The notes: a model not told the origin generated them from the sequence alone. 64,000 bases of DNA from RZYX01 sp036654375 (GCA_036654375.1 JAVVSD010000007.1:1-64000), one strand, 5' to 3'; positions 1-8,640 are shown, counted from the stretch's first letter. A program made the numbers and translations.

Positions 1-1019
1 TTGTAGATATCACCCAAAGTGAATTTGCTAAAAGATAAAGCATCATAGACAATTGAATCTGCCGTATCCCACTGATCTGTTTGTGCAATGGTGGTTGCAT
101 CTGCACCAATCTCGCCCGGTTTAGATTCAACTGGTGAAGTGCCGGCGGCAAACTGCGAAATCATCTCTTTAATTGGAATGTTGTGGGTGTGAGTATTCAA
201 TTGCTCATAACTGGTTGCAATAAAGCTCCAATAGCACAGTGCGCGCTTATCACTTGAAGCGTATCCAAGCCCCTGATAAGCTTGCTTTGCAAGCTTAAGG
301 TCAGTAGATTGAATTTTGGCAACATCCCCATTGCCCCCACTTGCGGGGATGGCAGTGTTGTTTTTAAAAGCCTCAAACTGTGGAGAGGTATAGCAATTAA
401 GTTTTCTTAAGTAGCTGTATTCAGAGTGAATCTTAGACCATGGAAGACGGTTGTCTGGCGTTTCTCCACCTGCATCAGTTCTGGCATTGGCATAAAATTT
501 TGTACCATCTACAAAAAACTCTTTGTCGAAGGTGGCCTTCGTCATACCGGGTCGGAAGGTTCCGTCCTGCTGTGCCCACCACCAGCTTGAAGATCCCCAG
601 TCCATTTGACCGGGAGTGGTTACATGATATTCAAAAGAAGAAGTATATTTATATCCCGAAAGCTGAATTCGAATGACTGTGCTTTCACCAGCCCTACCCA
701 AATATCCGCCTTGAGAAATCTCCGCGGTTTTATCAACAAATGCGCCATTCCCAGTCTTTACTAAAAAATTGGTTTGGGGAAGTTCATATGTATAACCATT
801 GCTGGCAAGAGGAGTAGCGGTAATTTGTTTTGGTCTTGCGACGGATGAAGAAATTTTGGGTTCAGCTATGATACTGCTTTTAGGCTCAGAGAAAATAACA
901 TTACTTTTCGCCATGGCTAAAAGTGGCGTGCAAGTAAAAGTAAATATAACGCAAAGAAAAATACAAAAAATGCGAGAAAATAAATTGGGTATTTGCAACT
1001 TAGTAAAGGTGGTTTTCAT
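1..1019 (-). CDS. Secreted protein of unknown function, 3' end beyond window edge
   Basis: An open frame runs without a stop from an ATG at 1019 down to base 1, so about 339 residues of N-terminal sequence are visible and the C-terminus is missing. The first 36 residues form a signal peptide: a basic start, a long hydrophobic stretch, and a likely cleavage after a PLLAMA-type end. The rest is rich in Ser, Thr, Trp and Asn, with an SSSWWWAQQDG stretch, and has no membrane segment. An AAGGGG ribosome site lies 9 bases before the ATG; an in-frame ATG at 1037 is possible but overlaps that site. I do not recognise the family. It is probably exported and acts outside the membrane. Confidence 0.75.
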   Translation of the reverse strand, partial: MKTTFTKLQIPNLFSRIFCIFLCVIFTFTCTPLLAMAKSNVIFSEPKSSIIAEPKISSSVARPKQITATPLASNGYTYELPQTNFLVKTGNGAFVDKTAEISQGGYLGRAGESTVIRIQLSGYKYTSSFEYHVTTPGQMDWGSSSWWWAQQDGTFRPGMTKATFDKEFFVDGTKFYANARTDAGGETPDNRLPWSKIHSEYSYLRKLNCYTSPQFEAFKNNTAIPASGGNGDVAKIQSTDLKLAKQAYQGLGYASSDKRALCYWSFIATSYEQLNTHTHNIPIKEMISQFAAGTSPVESKPGEIGADATTIAQTDQWDTADSIVYDALSFSKFTLGDIY

Positions 1020-1158
1020 GGTACTCAGCCCCTTCATAACATTTGCATATACTATTAAAATATATTCCTAATTACATTATATAGTGTTAAAAAATTGTAG
1101 TCAACATATATGCTTTAAATTAAGCGTTTTTAGCTCGAAAAGTGGAAATATCGAAATA

Positions 1159-1203
1159 AAAAGAGCTATATGAAGGAATTTAACCTCATATGGCTCTTTT
1201 AAA
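1159..1203. terminator. Bidirectional Rho-independent terminator
   Basis: The 13-bp stem AAGAGCTATATGA (1161-1173) pairs with TCATATGGCTCTT (1186-1198), flanked by A and T runs on both sides. It overlaps the stop codon of the minus-strand EamA gene and ends the ABC operon. It would also work for plus-strand transcripts. Confidence 0.8.
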
Positions 1204-2122
1204 ATTTGAATTCTTCTTCTTTTTTTGTGACTTCAATTTGAATATTCTTATGAAATAAAAACGAAAGCTTGGTTTCAGAAATTATTACAGAAAGAAAAAT
1301 CATAACAAATCCGAATGCAAGCTGAACATTGACAACTTCGTTGGCAAGCAAAACAGAGAACAAAACGCCAAAAACAGATTCAAGTGAAAGAATTATTGCG
1401 GTGCTTGAAGGTGTTGTATATTTTTGTGCAACAGTTTGAAGCAACAGCGCAATAGCAGTACAGCATACAGAAAGATAAAGTATCCCGCCAATCATATTCA
1501 AGCTGATTTCGGTAACTCTCGGTTCCAATGAAATTGTGCTTATGAGTGAGAATAAAGCACAGAATGCAAACTGAATGATAGTTAAAAGAACAGGGTCGCG
1601 ACCCTGTGCAAATCTCTTGGTGGCAACAATATGGATGGCATAAAAAATTCCGCCAATCATCGTCATCAGGTCGCCTGCACCAATGCTTAAATTCTGCTTG
1701 ATTGAAACCAGTCCAATTCCAAAAATACATAAAAATGCAGCGATGATGTTGAATAAGTCCGGCTTTGACTTGTCTGTTATCCAGAATAGAAACGGAACGA
1801 TAACGCAGTATATTGCAGTCAAAAAGGCGTTTTTTCCTGGAGTGGTATCCGTTATTCCAAAGGTTTGCATTGCATAGGCGGTAAAAAGTAGCAAGCCAAG
1901 TATTGCTCCATGTAATATGTATGTTTTATCCATCTTTTTAAAGTGCTTGGCAAAAACAATTGCAAGGATAATAAAAGCAATGGAAAAGCGGACAACCAGC
2001 AAAAAAAATACAGGCAGAAAATCGACAGTGTTTTTAACAATGACGAATGAACTGCCCCAAATTATGGTTACTATAAACAGAGCAAGCTTTGCAAGCAGGG
2101 CTTTATTTTTATCGTTAATCAA
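1199..2122 (-). CDS. EamA/DMT-family transporter
   Basis: This 307-residue protein has about ten hydrophobic segments arranged as two EamA repeats, the usual architecture and length of drug/metabolite transporters that export amino acids or other small metabolites through the cytoplasmic membrane. The first segment carries the IIWGSSFV motif typical of the family. The start is a TTG with AAGGGG eight bases upstream. It begins 22 bases after the amino-acid ABC ATPase gene with no promoter between, so it is probably the last gene of that operon. That context suggests an exporter of an amino acid or a related compound, but the substrate cannot be read from sequence. Confidence 0.85.
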   Translation of the reverse strand: MINDKNKALLAKLALFIVTIIWGSSFVIVKNTVDFLPVFFLLVVRFSIAFIILAIVFAKHFKKMDKTYILHGAILGLLLFTAYAMQTFGITDTTPGKNAFLTAIYCVIVPFLFWITDKSKPDLFNIIAAFLCIFGIGLVSIKQNLSIGAGDLMTMIGGIFYAIHIVATKRFAQGRDPVLLTIIQFAFCALFSLISTISLEPRVTEISLNMIGGILYLSVCCTAIALLLQTVAQKYTTPSSTAIILSLESVFGVLFSVLLANEVVNVQLAFGFVMIFLSVIISETKLSFLFHKNIQIEVTKKEEEFKF

Positions 2123-2144
2123 AATAAAATCCCCTTAAATAATC

Positions 2145-2972
2145 TTATAACACCTTTGCAAGAAAGGTCTTTAGTCGTTCGCTTTGCGGATGGTCAAAAA
2201 TATCCTCTGGCGCTCCTTGCTCGGTAATATTGCCATCGTCCATAAACAGGACACGGCTTGCAACTTCCCTTGCAAATCCCATTTCGTGAGTAACGACAAC
2301 CATTGTCATACCCTCTTTTGCAAGGTCTTTCATAACATCAAGAACTTCACCGACCATTTCAGGGTCAAGAGCGCTTGTCGGCTCATCAAAGAGAATGACA
2401 TCAGGATTCATGGCGAGAGCACGAATAATTGCCACCCTTTGCTTCTGTCCGCCTGAAAGCTGTGATGGATAGATGTCTGCCTTTTCCTCAAGCCCAATTC
2501 TTTTAAGAAGCTCCAAAGCGTTTGTTCTTGCCTCATCTTTAATCTGGATTTTTGTCTTGATATTCTCTTCAATTTGCTTGTCAGTTTTAATCCCAAAAGC
2601 CCTTTTAAGATTAATAATTCTGTTGCTATGCTTTGCTTTTTTAAGATTTTGAGTTTCAACATGAATTGGTGAAAGCATTATATTTTCGATAACGGTTTTG
2701 TTGTTGAAAAGGTTGAAATGTTGAAAAACCATTCCCATCTTTTGGCGATGCACATTGATGTCAACCTTAAGGTCGGCAATGTTCACGCCATTAAAAATAA
2801 CGCTGCCAGAGGTAGGATCCTCCATGCAGTTAAGGCACCTGAGGAATGTGCTTTTCCCAGAGCCAGAAGGCCCGATAATAACGACCTTTTCGCCTTTTTC
2901 AATGGTGATGTTGATATCCTTGAGAACAGTCAAGTCACCATAGCATTTTCTAAGATTAATTGCCTCTATCAC
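2145..2972 (-). CDS. Amino-acid ABC transporter ATP-binding protein (GlnQ-like) with an insertion
   Basis: The protein hydrolyses ATP to power polar amino-acid uptake with the permease and binding protein encoded just upstream. Walker A GPSGSGKS is at residues 34-41, the Q-loop at Gln84, the LSGGQ signature near 172-176, followed by Walker B VILFDEPTSALDPE and the switch histidine in VTHEMGFA. At 275 residues it is longer than the usual 240 or so. The excess is a Lys-rich segment of about 33 residues (roughly 113-145) between the Q-loop and the signature. The GTG start lies within the end of the permease gene (17-base overlap), so the two are translationally coupled. Confidence 0.93.
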   Translation of the reverse strand: MIEAINLRKCYGDLTVLKDINITIEKGEKVVIIGPSGSGKSTFLRCLNCMEDPTSGSVIFNGVNIADLKVDINVHRQKMGMVFQHFNLFNNKTVIENIMLSPIHVETQNLKKAKHSNRIINLKRAFGIKTDKQIEENIKTKIQIKDEARTNALELLKRIGLEEKADIYPSQLSGGQKQRVAIIRALAMNPDVILFDEPTSALDPEMVGEVLDVMKDLAKEGMTMVVVTHEMGFAREVASRVLFMDDGNITEQGAPEDIFDHPQSERLKTFLAKVL

Positions 2973-3666
2973 TCTTCCTCAGTCTCCTTTCCATCAGTTT
3001 AATCAAACCGCTAATAAATAATACTATAACAATATAAATGACAGCCATTACAAGATAAGGTATCATAAATTCATAGTTGTTGCTTCCGATGTAGTTGAAT
3101 GCAACATAAAGGTCGGTAGCGGCGATAAAGCTGACAACCGAAGTTTCCTTTATAAGAGCTATAAACTCATTTCCAAGGGTTGGAAGAATGTTCTTGACTG
3201 CCTGTGGGATCACTATTTTAATCATAGTGGTAGCATAGCTAAGCCCAACAGCACGACCACCCTCCATCTGCCCTGAATCAACAGACATGATACCGCCTCT
3301 CATCATTTCTGAGATATAGGCACCACTGTTCATTCCAAAAACAATAATTGCAACAACAACAGAAGCAATTTTTATTCCCATAAGCGGAAGAATAACATAG
3401 TAGAAAATAAGGAGCTGAACCACTATTGGAGTTCCTCGAAACAGACCAACATAAAAACTGCAAAAACCATTAAGAATTTTTGGCATGGTCTTATATTTTG
3501 GCAAAACACGAACGGTCGCAATCAAAGTACCAATTATTATGCCAATAATAAGTCCAAAAACTGCAATAATAACGGTGTTCTTAAGTCCCTCAAGAACCAT
3601 GCTGTAACCGCCGTTGTCAATCAGCGTTTCAAGAAATATATCAAATTTTTTACCGAAACTACCCAT
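2956..3666 (-). CDS. Amino-acid ABC transporter permease
   Basis: This 236-residue inner-membrane protein has five to six hydrophobic segments and the HisM/GlnP-type permease loop around EGGRAVGLSYATTMIKIVIPQA, which contacts the ATPase. Only one permease gene is present, so the transporter probably uses a homodimer. The ATG at 3666 follows AAGGG by eight bases. It lies between the binding protein and ATPase genes and overlaps the latter, forming one operon. Substrate class is polar amino acids, from family and context only. Confidence 0.92.
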   Translation of the reverse strand: MGSFGKKFDIFLETLIDNGGYSMVLEGLKNTVIIAVFGLIIGIIIGTLIATVRVLPKYKTMPKILNGFCSFYVGLFRGTPIVVQLLIFYYVILPLMGIKIASVVVAIIVFGMNSGAYISEMMRGGIMSVDSGQMEGGRAVGLSYATTMIKIVIPQAVKNILPTLGNEFIALIKETSVVSFIAATDLYVAFNYIGSNNYEFMIPYLVMAVIYIVIVLFISGLIKLMERRLRKSDRGN

Positions 3667-3691
3667 AATAAAAACCCTTACATATAAACAA

Positions 3692-3715
3692 GTGCCTCAC
3701 CATTTCTGGTGAGGT
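3692..3715 (-). terminator. Intergenic stem-loop between binding protein and permease genes
   Basis: CCTCACC (3694-3700) pairs with GGTGAGG (3707-3713) around a six-base loop. On the minus strand it is followed by a T-poor tail, so it is more likely a partial terminator or mRNA-stabilising hairpin. Such hairpins commonly raise the level of binding-protein mRNA over permease mRNA. Confidence 0.45.
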
Positions 3716-3766
3716 TATTGTTATTATTTATAAAAACAATTGATTTATGTAACTTTACTATATTAA

Positions 3767-4657
3767 TTATGCAATCTCGTTAATTGCATTGACAATGCAG
3801 GTTGCAGGAGCAGAGTCGATTATAACATAGTTGATATTACCGTTTATCATGTCCTGAACTGCAAGAGAGCCATTTTTATGTCCTTTGCCGACTGCTTTAA
3901 GTCCTGCAAATTCAAAGACTTCGTCACCCTTAACATAGAAGTTACCTGTTGTTCCTGTCTGGTAACCAATCTTTGTTTTGCTGTCGAAAGAATTAAGGAC
4001 TTTCTCAACATCTTCCTTTGTTTTGCACTTATCAAAAGTGGTGTCATCAGCTGGAGCGATTATTTTCTGTGCTGATTTATAGTAGGAATCTGAGAATGTA
4101 ACAAATTCTTTTCTCTTCTCGTTAATTGTAAGTCCGGCAATTGCAATGTCGCACTGTTGTTTTCCAACTGAAAGGCAAACAGCGTCAAAGTCCATGTTCT
4201 TGATAACAAGTTCTTTTCCAAGTTTTTTGGCAAGAAGTGCTGCTATTTCCATGTCAATACCAAAAAATTTATCTCCACCTTTGGTATACTCAAATGGCTC
4301 AAAAGCAGCGTTTGTAGCAACAACAAGCTGGTCTTTTGATGAATCCTCTTTTGCAGAAGCAACGCCTTTTGGCTCGCCTTTAACAAAATATGTATTTTGA
4401 ATTTCTTCAAGCTTACCGTTTTCCTTGATTTCAGCAATGAATGCGTTTACAGCACTAAGAAGCTCTGGCTGTTTTTTGTCAACGCCAAAAGCATACTCTT
4501 CGCTTGTAAGCTCAATGTCGACGATTTTTGCTTTTTTTGTTGGAGTCTTGCCGGTATCTTTGTCTGTTTCTGCGGGCTTTTTGCCACAAGCAGCAAACAA
4601 TGTAGCAACAATGCTAATTACCATTAAAATTGAAATTATTTTTTTAGTGTTTTTCAT
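3767..4657 (-). CDS. Amino-acid ABC transporter substrate-binding lipoprotein with permuted domain order
   Basis: This 296-residue lipoprotein captures an amino acid outside the membrane for the adjacent permease. A signal peptide ends in the lipobox LFAAC with Cys24 as the lipid site. Residues 109-296 match the usual start and core of family 3 solute-binding proteins (QLVVATNAAFEPFEY, then FDAVCLSVGKQQCDIAIAGLT, then YVIIDSAPA), but the protein stops there. The segment normally found at the C-terminus (IVDIELTSEEYAFGV and ELLSAVNAFIAEIKENGKLE..YF) lies at residues 44-91, directly after the lipid anchor. This looks like a circular permutation. The gene has a strong promoter and a GGAGGA ribosome site and is first in the operon. 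Confidence 0.92.
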   Translation of the reverse strand: MKNTKKIISILMVISIVATLFAACGKKPAETDKDTGKTPTKKAKIVDIELTSEEYAFGVDKKQPELLSAVNAFIAEIKENGKLEEIQNTYFVKGEPKGVASAKEDSSKDQLVVATNAAFEPFEYTKGGDKFFGIDMEIAALLAKKLGKELVIKNMDFDAVCLSVGKQQCDIAIAGLTINEKRKEFVTFSDSYYKSAQKIIAPADDTTFDKCKTKEDVEKVLNSFDSKTKIGYQTGTTGNFYVKGDEVFEFAGLKAVGKGHKNGSLAVQDMINGNINYVIIDSAPATCIVNAINEIA

Positions 4658-4690
4658 TTTATTTCCTCCGATTTATTAAAGTTTGGCATA

Positions 4691-4719
4691 ATTATACTAC
4701 TTAATGTATAATTATGCAA
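4691..4719 (-). promoter_or_regulatory. Sigma-A promoter of the amino-acid ABC operon
   Basis: Reading the minus strand, the -35 TTGCAT (4719-4714) and -10 TATAAT (4696-4691) are separated by 17 bases. The -10 lies about 35 bases upstream of the binding-protein start. Confidence 0.8.
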
Positions 4720-4735
4720 TACCTAAAAAGCACTA

Positions 4736-4764
4736 TTGACAAAGATTGATATATTTCCTATAGT
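4736..4764 (+). promoter_or_regulatory. Sigma-A promoter of cysK
   Basis: TTGACA (4736-4741) and TATAGT (4759-4764) are separated by 17 bases. The leader to the cysK start is only about 50 bases and holds a short GCAG/CTGC hairpin, too small for a T-box or other known cysteine-sensing leader. Confidence 0.8.
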
Positions 4765-4819
4765 GTTATTAATAAGATAAGGCAGCCCCAATCAGACTGC
4801 GGATAGGGAGACTTTTAAA

Positions 4820-5746
4820 ATGATATATAATAGTTTTTCAGAGTTAGTTGGGAAGACACCTCTTCTGGAACTTTCAAATTTCAGAGAAAGTAACGCAGTG
4901 GGTTCAAGGATTCTTGCAAAACTTGAATATTTCAATCCAGCTGGAAGCATAAAGGACAGAGTAGCAGTTGCAATGATTGAAGATGCCGAAAGAATGGGTC
5001 TTATTAATAAAGACACAGAGATTATTGAGCCAACAAGTGGTAATACAGGGATAGGTCTTGCTGCTGTTGCAGCGTCAAAAGGATATCATATAACTCTTAC
5101 GATGCCAGAAACCATGAGTGTTGAAAGAAGAAAGCTTCTTAAGGCATATGGAGCAAAAATTGTACTTACAGACGGGAACTTGGGGATGACAGGAGCAATA
5201 GCTCGTGCAAAGGAGCTTGCAATGATAACGGACAACAGCTTTATCCCAAGTCAGTTTGATAATCCAGCAAACCCAGAGGCACACAGAGCCAGTACAGGCC
5301 CTGAAATTTGGGAGGATACTGAAGGCAAGGTAGACATTCTTGTTGTTGGGGTTGGAACAGGCGGAACAATAACAGGCATTGGAGAGTACCTAAAGTCAAA
5401 GAATCCTGACATTAAAGTGGTTGCAGTTGAGCCAGCGGAATCAGCAGTGCTTTCAGGTGACGAGCCTTCATCACATGGAATAATGGGAATTGGTTCGGGA
5501 TTTGTTCCGAAAAATCTCAACACAGATGTATACAACGAAGTCTACAAGGTCACGACGGATGAAGCAATTAGCGCAGCCAAAGATATTGCAAAAACAGAGG
5601 GTATACTTGTTGGAATTTCTTCAGGAGCAGCTGCTTTTGCAGCCAAAGAGATTGGCAAAAGACCTGAAAATCAAGGCAAGCAAATCGTTGCAATATTACC
5701 GGATACAGGTGAAAGATACCTTTCAACAAAACTTGTTGAGGACTAA
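4820..5746 (+). CDS. cysK: Cysteine synthase A (O-acetylserine sulfhydrylase)
   Basis: The enzyme joins sulfide to O-acetylserine to make cysteine, using pyridoxal phosphate, in the cytoplasm. The cofactor lysine is Lys45 in NPAGSIKDR, the substrate loop is TSGNTG near residues 71-77, and the glycine-rich phosphate loop GVGTGGTITG is near 175-185. The length of 308 residues is normal. An ATG with GGGAG upstream marks the start. A radical-SAM gene follows closely, probably on the same transcript. Cystathionine beta-synthase-like relatives are less likely at this length. Confidence 0.95.
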   Translation: MIYNSFSELVGKTPLLELSNFRESNAVGSRILAKLEYFNPAGSIKDRVAVAMIEDAERMGLINKDTEIIEPTSGNTGIGLAAVAASKGYHITLTMPETMSVERRKLLKAYGAKIVLTDGNLGMTGAIARAKELAMITDNSFIPSQFDNPANPEAHRASTGPEIWEDTEGKVDILVVGVGTGGTITGIGEYLKSKNPDIKVVAVEPAESAVLSGDEPSSHGIMGIGSGFVPKNLNTDVYNEVYKVTTDEAISAAKDIAKTEGILVGISSGAAAFAAKEIGKRPENQGKQIVAILPDTGERYLSTKLVED

Positions 5747-5800
5747 TATATTAAAAAAGGATTGGCATGGGAATTTTTTGTTCCTGTGCCTGTTTTAACT

Positions 5801-6706
5801 ATGAGTTACTATTCTCTTAACAACTATATTCAAGATTCGTTTGGCGAAAAGCTGTACAAGCTTTCTCTAAACGGTGGAATGACCTGCCCAAACCGCGACG
5901 GAACATTGGGAACGGGTGGCTGTATTTTTTGCAGTGAAGGTGGTTCTGGGGAGTTTTCGCAAAGTGCTAAAATCCCAATTGACCAGCAAATTGAGCTTGC
6001 AAAGAAAAGAGTAAGTGCAAAGTTTAATGGCAATAAATATATTGCGTATTTTCAGGCGTTTACAAATACTTATGCACCAGTCAAATATCTGAAAGAGCTT
6101 TTTGAGCCAGTGATAGAGCGAGATGATATTGCTGTTCTCTCAATAGCGACAAGACCAGACTGTTTGCAGGATGATGTTTTGGAACTTATTGCAGAGCTTA
6201 ATCAAAAAAAGCCAGTGTGGATTGAACTTGGATTTCAGACATCAAACGAAAAAACGGCAGAATATATTCGTCGAGGATATAAAAATGAGAGCTTTGAGGA
6301 AGCGGTGAAAAATCTTAATAAAATTGGTGTGCATATTGTTGCGCACATAATTTTAGGGCTTCCAAATGAAACTTCAGAGGATATGCTGAAAACGGTTGAC
6401 TATGTTGCACATAGCGGGGTGCAGGGAATAAAAATTCAATTACTTCACATATTAAAAAACACAGAGTTGTGTAAAAGATTTGAGCAGGGAACATTTGAAG
6501 CTTTGTCGATGGAAAAATACATTGCTTTGCTCGGAGAGTGCATTGAGCATTTGCCAAAATCTATGGTTGTCCACAGGATAACAGGAGATGGACCAAAAAG
6601 CTTGCTGGTTGCACCACTTTGGAGTGCAGACAAGAAAAAAGTGCTAAATACAATTAGTTTTGAATTTAGAAAAAATAATATCACGCAAGGAACCAAATTT
6701 ATTTAG
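5801..6706 (+). CDS. TIGR01212-family radical SAM protein (YhcC-like)
   Basis: The protein starts MSYYSLNNYIQ and carries the family cysteine pattern in CPNRDGTLGTGGCIFC, which binds a [4Fe-4S] cluster and SAM. This fits the YhcC/TIGR01212 family, whose reaction is not settled. The ATG at 5801 begins the conserved sequence. A TTG at 5762 would add 13 unrelated residues, and its AAAAGGA sits directly against it, so it is less likely. The same AGGA is well placed for an ATG at 5767 in another frame that encodes 17 residues and ends inside this gene. That suggests reinitiation or a chance match. It lies 54 bases after cysK. Confidence 0.88.
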   Translation: MSYYSLNNYIQDSFGEKLYKLSLNGGMTCPNRDGTLGTGGCIFCSEGGSGEFSQSAKIPIDQQIELAKKRVSAKFNGNKYIAYFQAFTNTYAPVKYLKELFEPVIERDDIAVLSIATRPDCLQDDVLELIAELNQKKPVWIELGFQTSNEKTAEYIRRGYKNESFEEAVKNLNKIGVHIVAHIILGLPNETSEDMLKTVDYVAHSGVQGIKIQLLHILKNTELCKRFEQGTFEALSMEKYIALLGECIEHLPKSMVVHRITGDGPKSLLVAPLWSADKKKVLNTISFEFRKNNITQGTKFI

Positions 6707-6852
6707 GAATGCTATGACAAATGTTACTATTTTGATAAATAACGCTTGAATATTTTAGTGCATTATGATAAGATTACTACATATAAAAAATGTAATATTT
6801 TGGTTATTTGTGAGTGCAAATGAAATGAAACTATAAAATGGGGGTTTTTAAC

Positions 6853-7905
6853 TTGACTTTAGCAGAATTGTTGACTGAGGCTCATGCTAATAATGCATCA
6901 GACTTACATATCACTGTTGGCGTTCCACCAAAAATGAGAGTTCATGGTGAGATGACCACAATGAACTATCCAAGGCTTACAACTGAGGATACAGAGGCAT
7001 TAGTTAGAAATATAATGGGAGAATACCAGAAGAGAGTTTTTGCAGAACGCGGTGAAATTGACTTTTCATTCGGACTTGCAGGAATGGGGCGTTATCGTGC
7101 CAATGTGTTCAGACAGAGAGGAACAACGGCAGCTGTTTTCCGCTTGGTCGGCGTAACAATACCAAAGCCACAGGACCTTGGTGTTCCACAGCAAATTGTT
7201 GACCTTTATAATAAAAAAAGCGGACTTGTGCTTGTAACCGGCCCAACGGGTAGCGGTAAATCCACAACACTTGCAGCTCTTATTGGCAAGATTAATGAAA
7301 ACCTTAGCGCTCATATTATTACGCTTGAAGACCCTATAGAGTATTTGCACAGACATGGCCAATCCATTGTTAACCAGAGGGAAATTGGCGTTGATACAAA
7401 CTCATATTCAGCAGCACTTCGTGCAGCACTTCGTGAAGACCCTGATGTTATCCTCGTTGGAGAAATGCGTGACCTTGAAACAATAGCAACAGCAGTAACA
7501 GCGGCTGAAACAGGACATCTTGTTTTCTCAACATTGCATACCATAGGTGCTGCAGAAACAGTTGACCGTATCATAGATGTATTCCCAACCGAACAGCAGG
7601 ATCAGATAAAGGTTCAGCTCAGTGCAGTTCTTGAAGCAGTTATTTCACAAAGGCTTATTCCAAACGCACAGGGCAACGGACGAGTAGCAGCGTTTGAAGT
7701 TATGCTTGCAAACTCCGCAATAAGAAACCTTATTCGTGAAGGCAAAACATACCAGATACCAAGTATTATGCAAACGGGTAAAAAATTCGGAATGCAGACA
7801 ATGGATGATGCGCTTTACGACCTTTATAGAACAGGGCAGATAAACAGAAAAGAGGCATTGCTTTATTCAATAGATAACGAATCAATGGAGAAAAAGATGA
7901 TTTAA
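6853..7905 (+). CDS. pilT: PilT-family type IV pilus retraction ATPase
   Basis: The product is a hexameric cytoplasmic ATPase that drives retraction of type IV pili. It has an N-terminal PAS-like domain (ASDLHITVG), Walker A GPTGSGKST, an Asp box (ITLEDPIEYLH), Walker B (DPDVILVGEMRD), a His box (HLVFSTLHT) and the PilT-specific AIRNLIREGK near the end. These separate it from PilB assembly ATPases. I chose the TTG at 6853 because GGGGGT stands eight bases before it; the in-frame ATG at 6838 overlaps that site and lacks its own. No other pilus genes are nearby, so pilB and pilins must be elsewhere if the system works. Confidence 0.92.
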   Translation: MTLAELLTEAHANNASDLHITVGVPPKMRVHGEMTTMNYPRLTTEDTEALVRNIMGEYQKRVFAERGEIDFSFGLAGMGRYRANVFRQRGTTAAVFRLVGVTIPKPQDLGVPQQIVDLYNKKSGLVLVTGPTGSGKSTTLAALIGKINENLSAHIITLEDPIEYLHRHGQSIVNQREIGVDTNSYSAALRAALREDPDVILVGEMRDLETIATAVTAAETGHLVFSTLHTIGAAETVDRIIDVFPTEQQDQIKVQLSAVLEAVISQRLIPNAQGNGRVAAFEVMLANSAIRNLIREGKTYQIPSIMQTGKKFGMQTMDDALYDLYRTGQINRKEALLYSIDNESMEKKMI

Positions 7906-7951
7906 GGCAATCCTTTTAACTGCATTTTATAGGCGGAGGATTTAACAAGTC

Positions 7952-8626
7952 GTGGAGATAAATAATTATATAATTAAAACCAATAAAATAACTGTCCCTA
8001 AAAAAATAGTGATGCTCTCTGATTTGCACAATGAATCCTATGACGGAATTGTCAATTCAGTTGGTGATGTTAATCCTGACTTTATAACAGTTGTTGGAGA
8101 TATAGTTGACCGCCACAAAAAGACATATTCAAGAGGTCTTGGCTTTTTAAGCGCACTTAATCGTGTGGCACCAACATATTTTTCTTATGGAAACCATGAA
8201 GTTAAGTTCAATGTATTAACACCAGATAGGATCGAAAAAACAGGAACAATTCTGCTCGACAATGACTATCAGCTTAACGGTGAAATCTTTATTGGAGGTC
8301 AAACTCCATTAGCAAGCTTTAATTGGCTGAATGAATTTGAGCGGGAAGATGGATTTAAGCTATTGCTTTGTCATCATCCTGAATACTATAAAAAATATAT
8401 TAAAGAAAGGGATATTGACCTTGTTTTTTCTGGACATGCACATGGTGGCCAGTGGAGACCTTTTGGTGTCCCTCTTTTTGCACCTGGGCAGGGATTGTTG
8501 CCACGCTACACATCTGGATGTTATGAAAACAGACTAATAGTCGGCAGAGGTCTTTCTGATGCACGAATGGTACCAAGACTGTTTAATTCTATTGAGATTG
8601 TTGTTGTGGAATTACAGCCAAAATAA
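7952..8626 (+). CDS. Calcineurin-like metallophosphoesterase
   Basis: The 224-residue protein has the full set of metal-binding motifs of the fold: SDLHN (DxH), GDIVDR, GNHE, the HH pair in LLCHHPEY and SGHAHGGQ. These hold two metal ions used to cleave phosphate esters. It resembles the YkuE/YaeI branch but lacks the N-terminal membrane segment often found there, so it is probably cytoplasmic. The start is a GTG with GGAGG 12 bases upstream, a rather long spacing. It follows pilT by 46 bases and is ended by a very strong terminator. Substrate unknown. Confidence 0.88.
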   Translation: MEINNYIIKTNKITVPKKIVMLSDLHNESYDGIVNSVGDVNPDFITVVGDIVDRHKKTYSRGLGFLSALNRVAPTYFSYGNHEVKFNVLTPDRIEKTGTILLDNDYQLNGEIFIGGQTPLASFNWLNEFEREDGFKLLLCHHPEYYKKYIKERDIDLVFSGHAHGGQWRPFGVPLFAPGQGLLPRYTSGCYENRLIVGRGLSDARMVPRLFNSIEIVVVELQPK

Positions 8627-8640
8627 GCTATAAAATAAAT

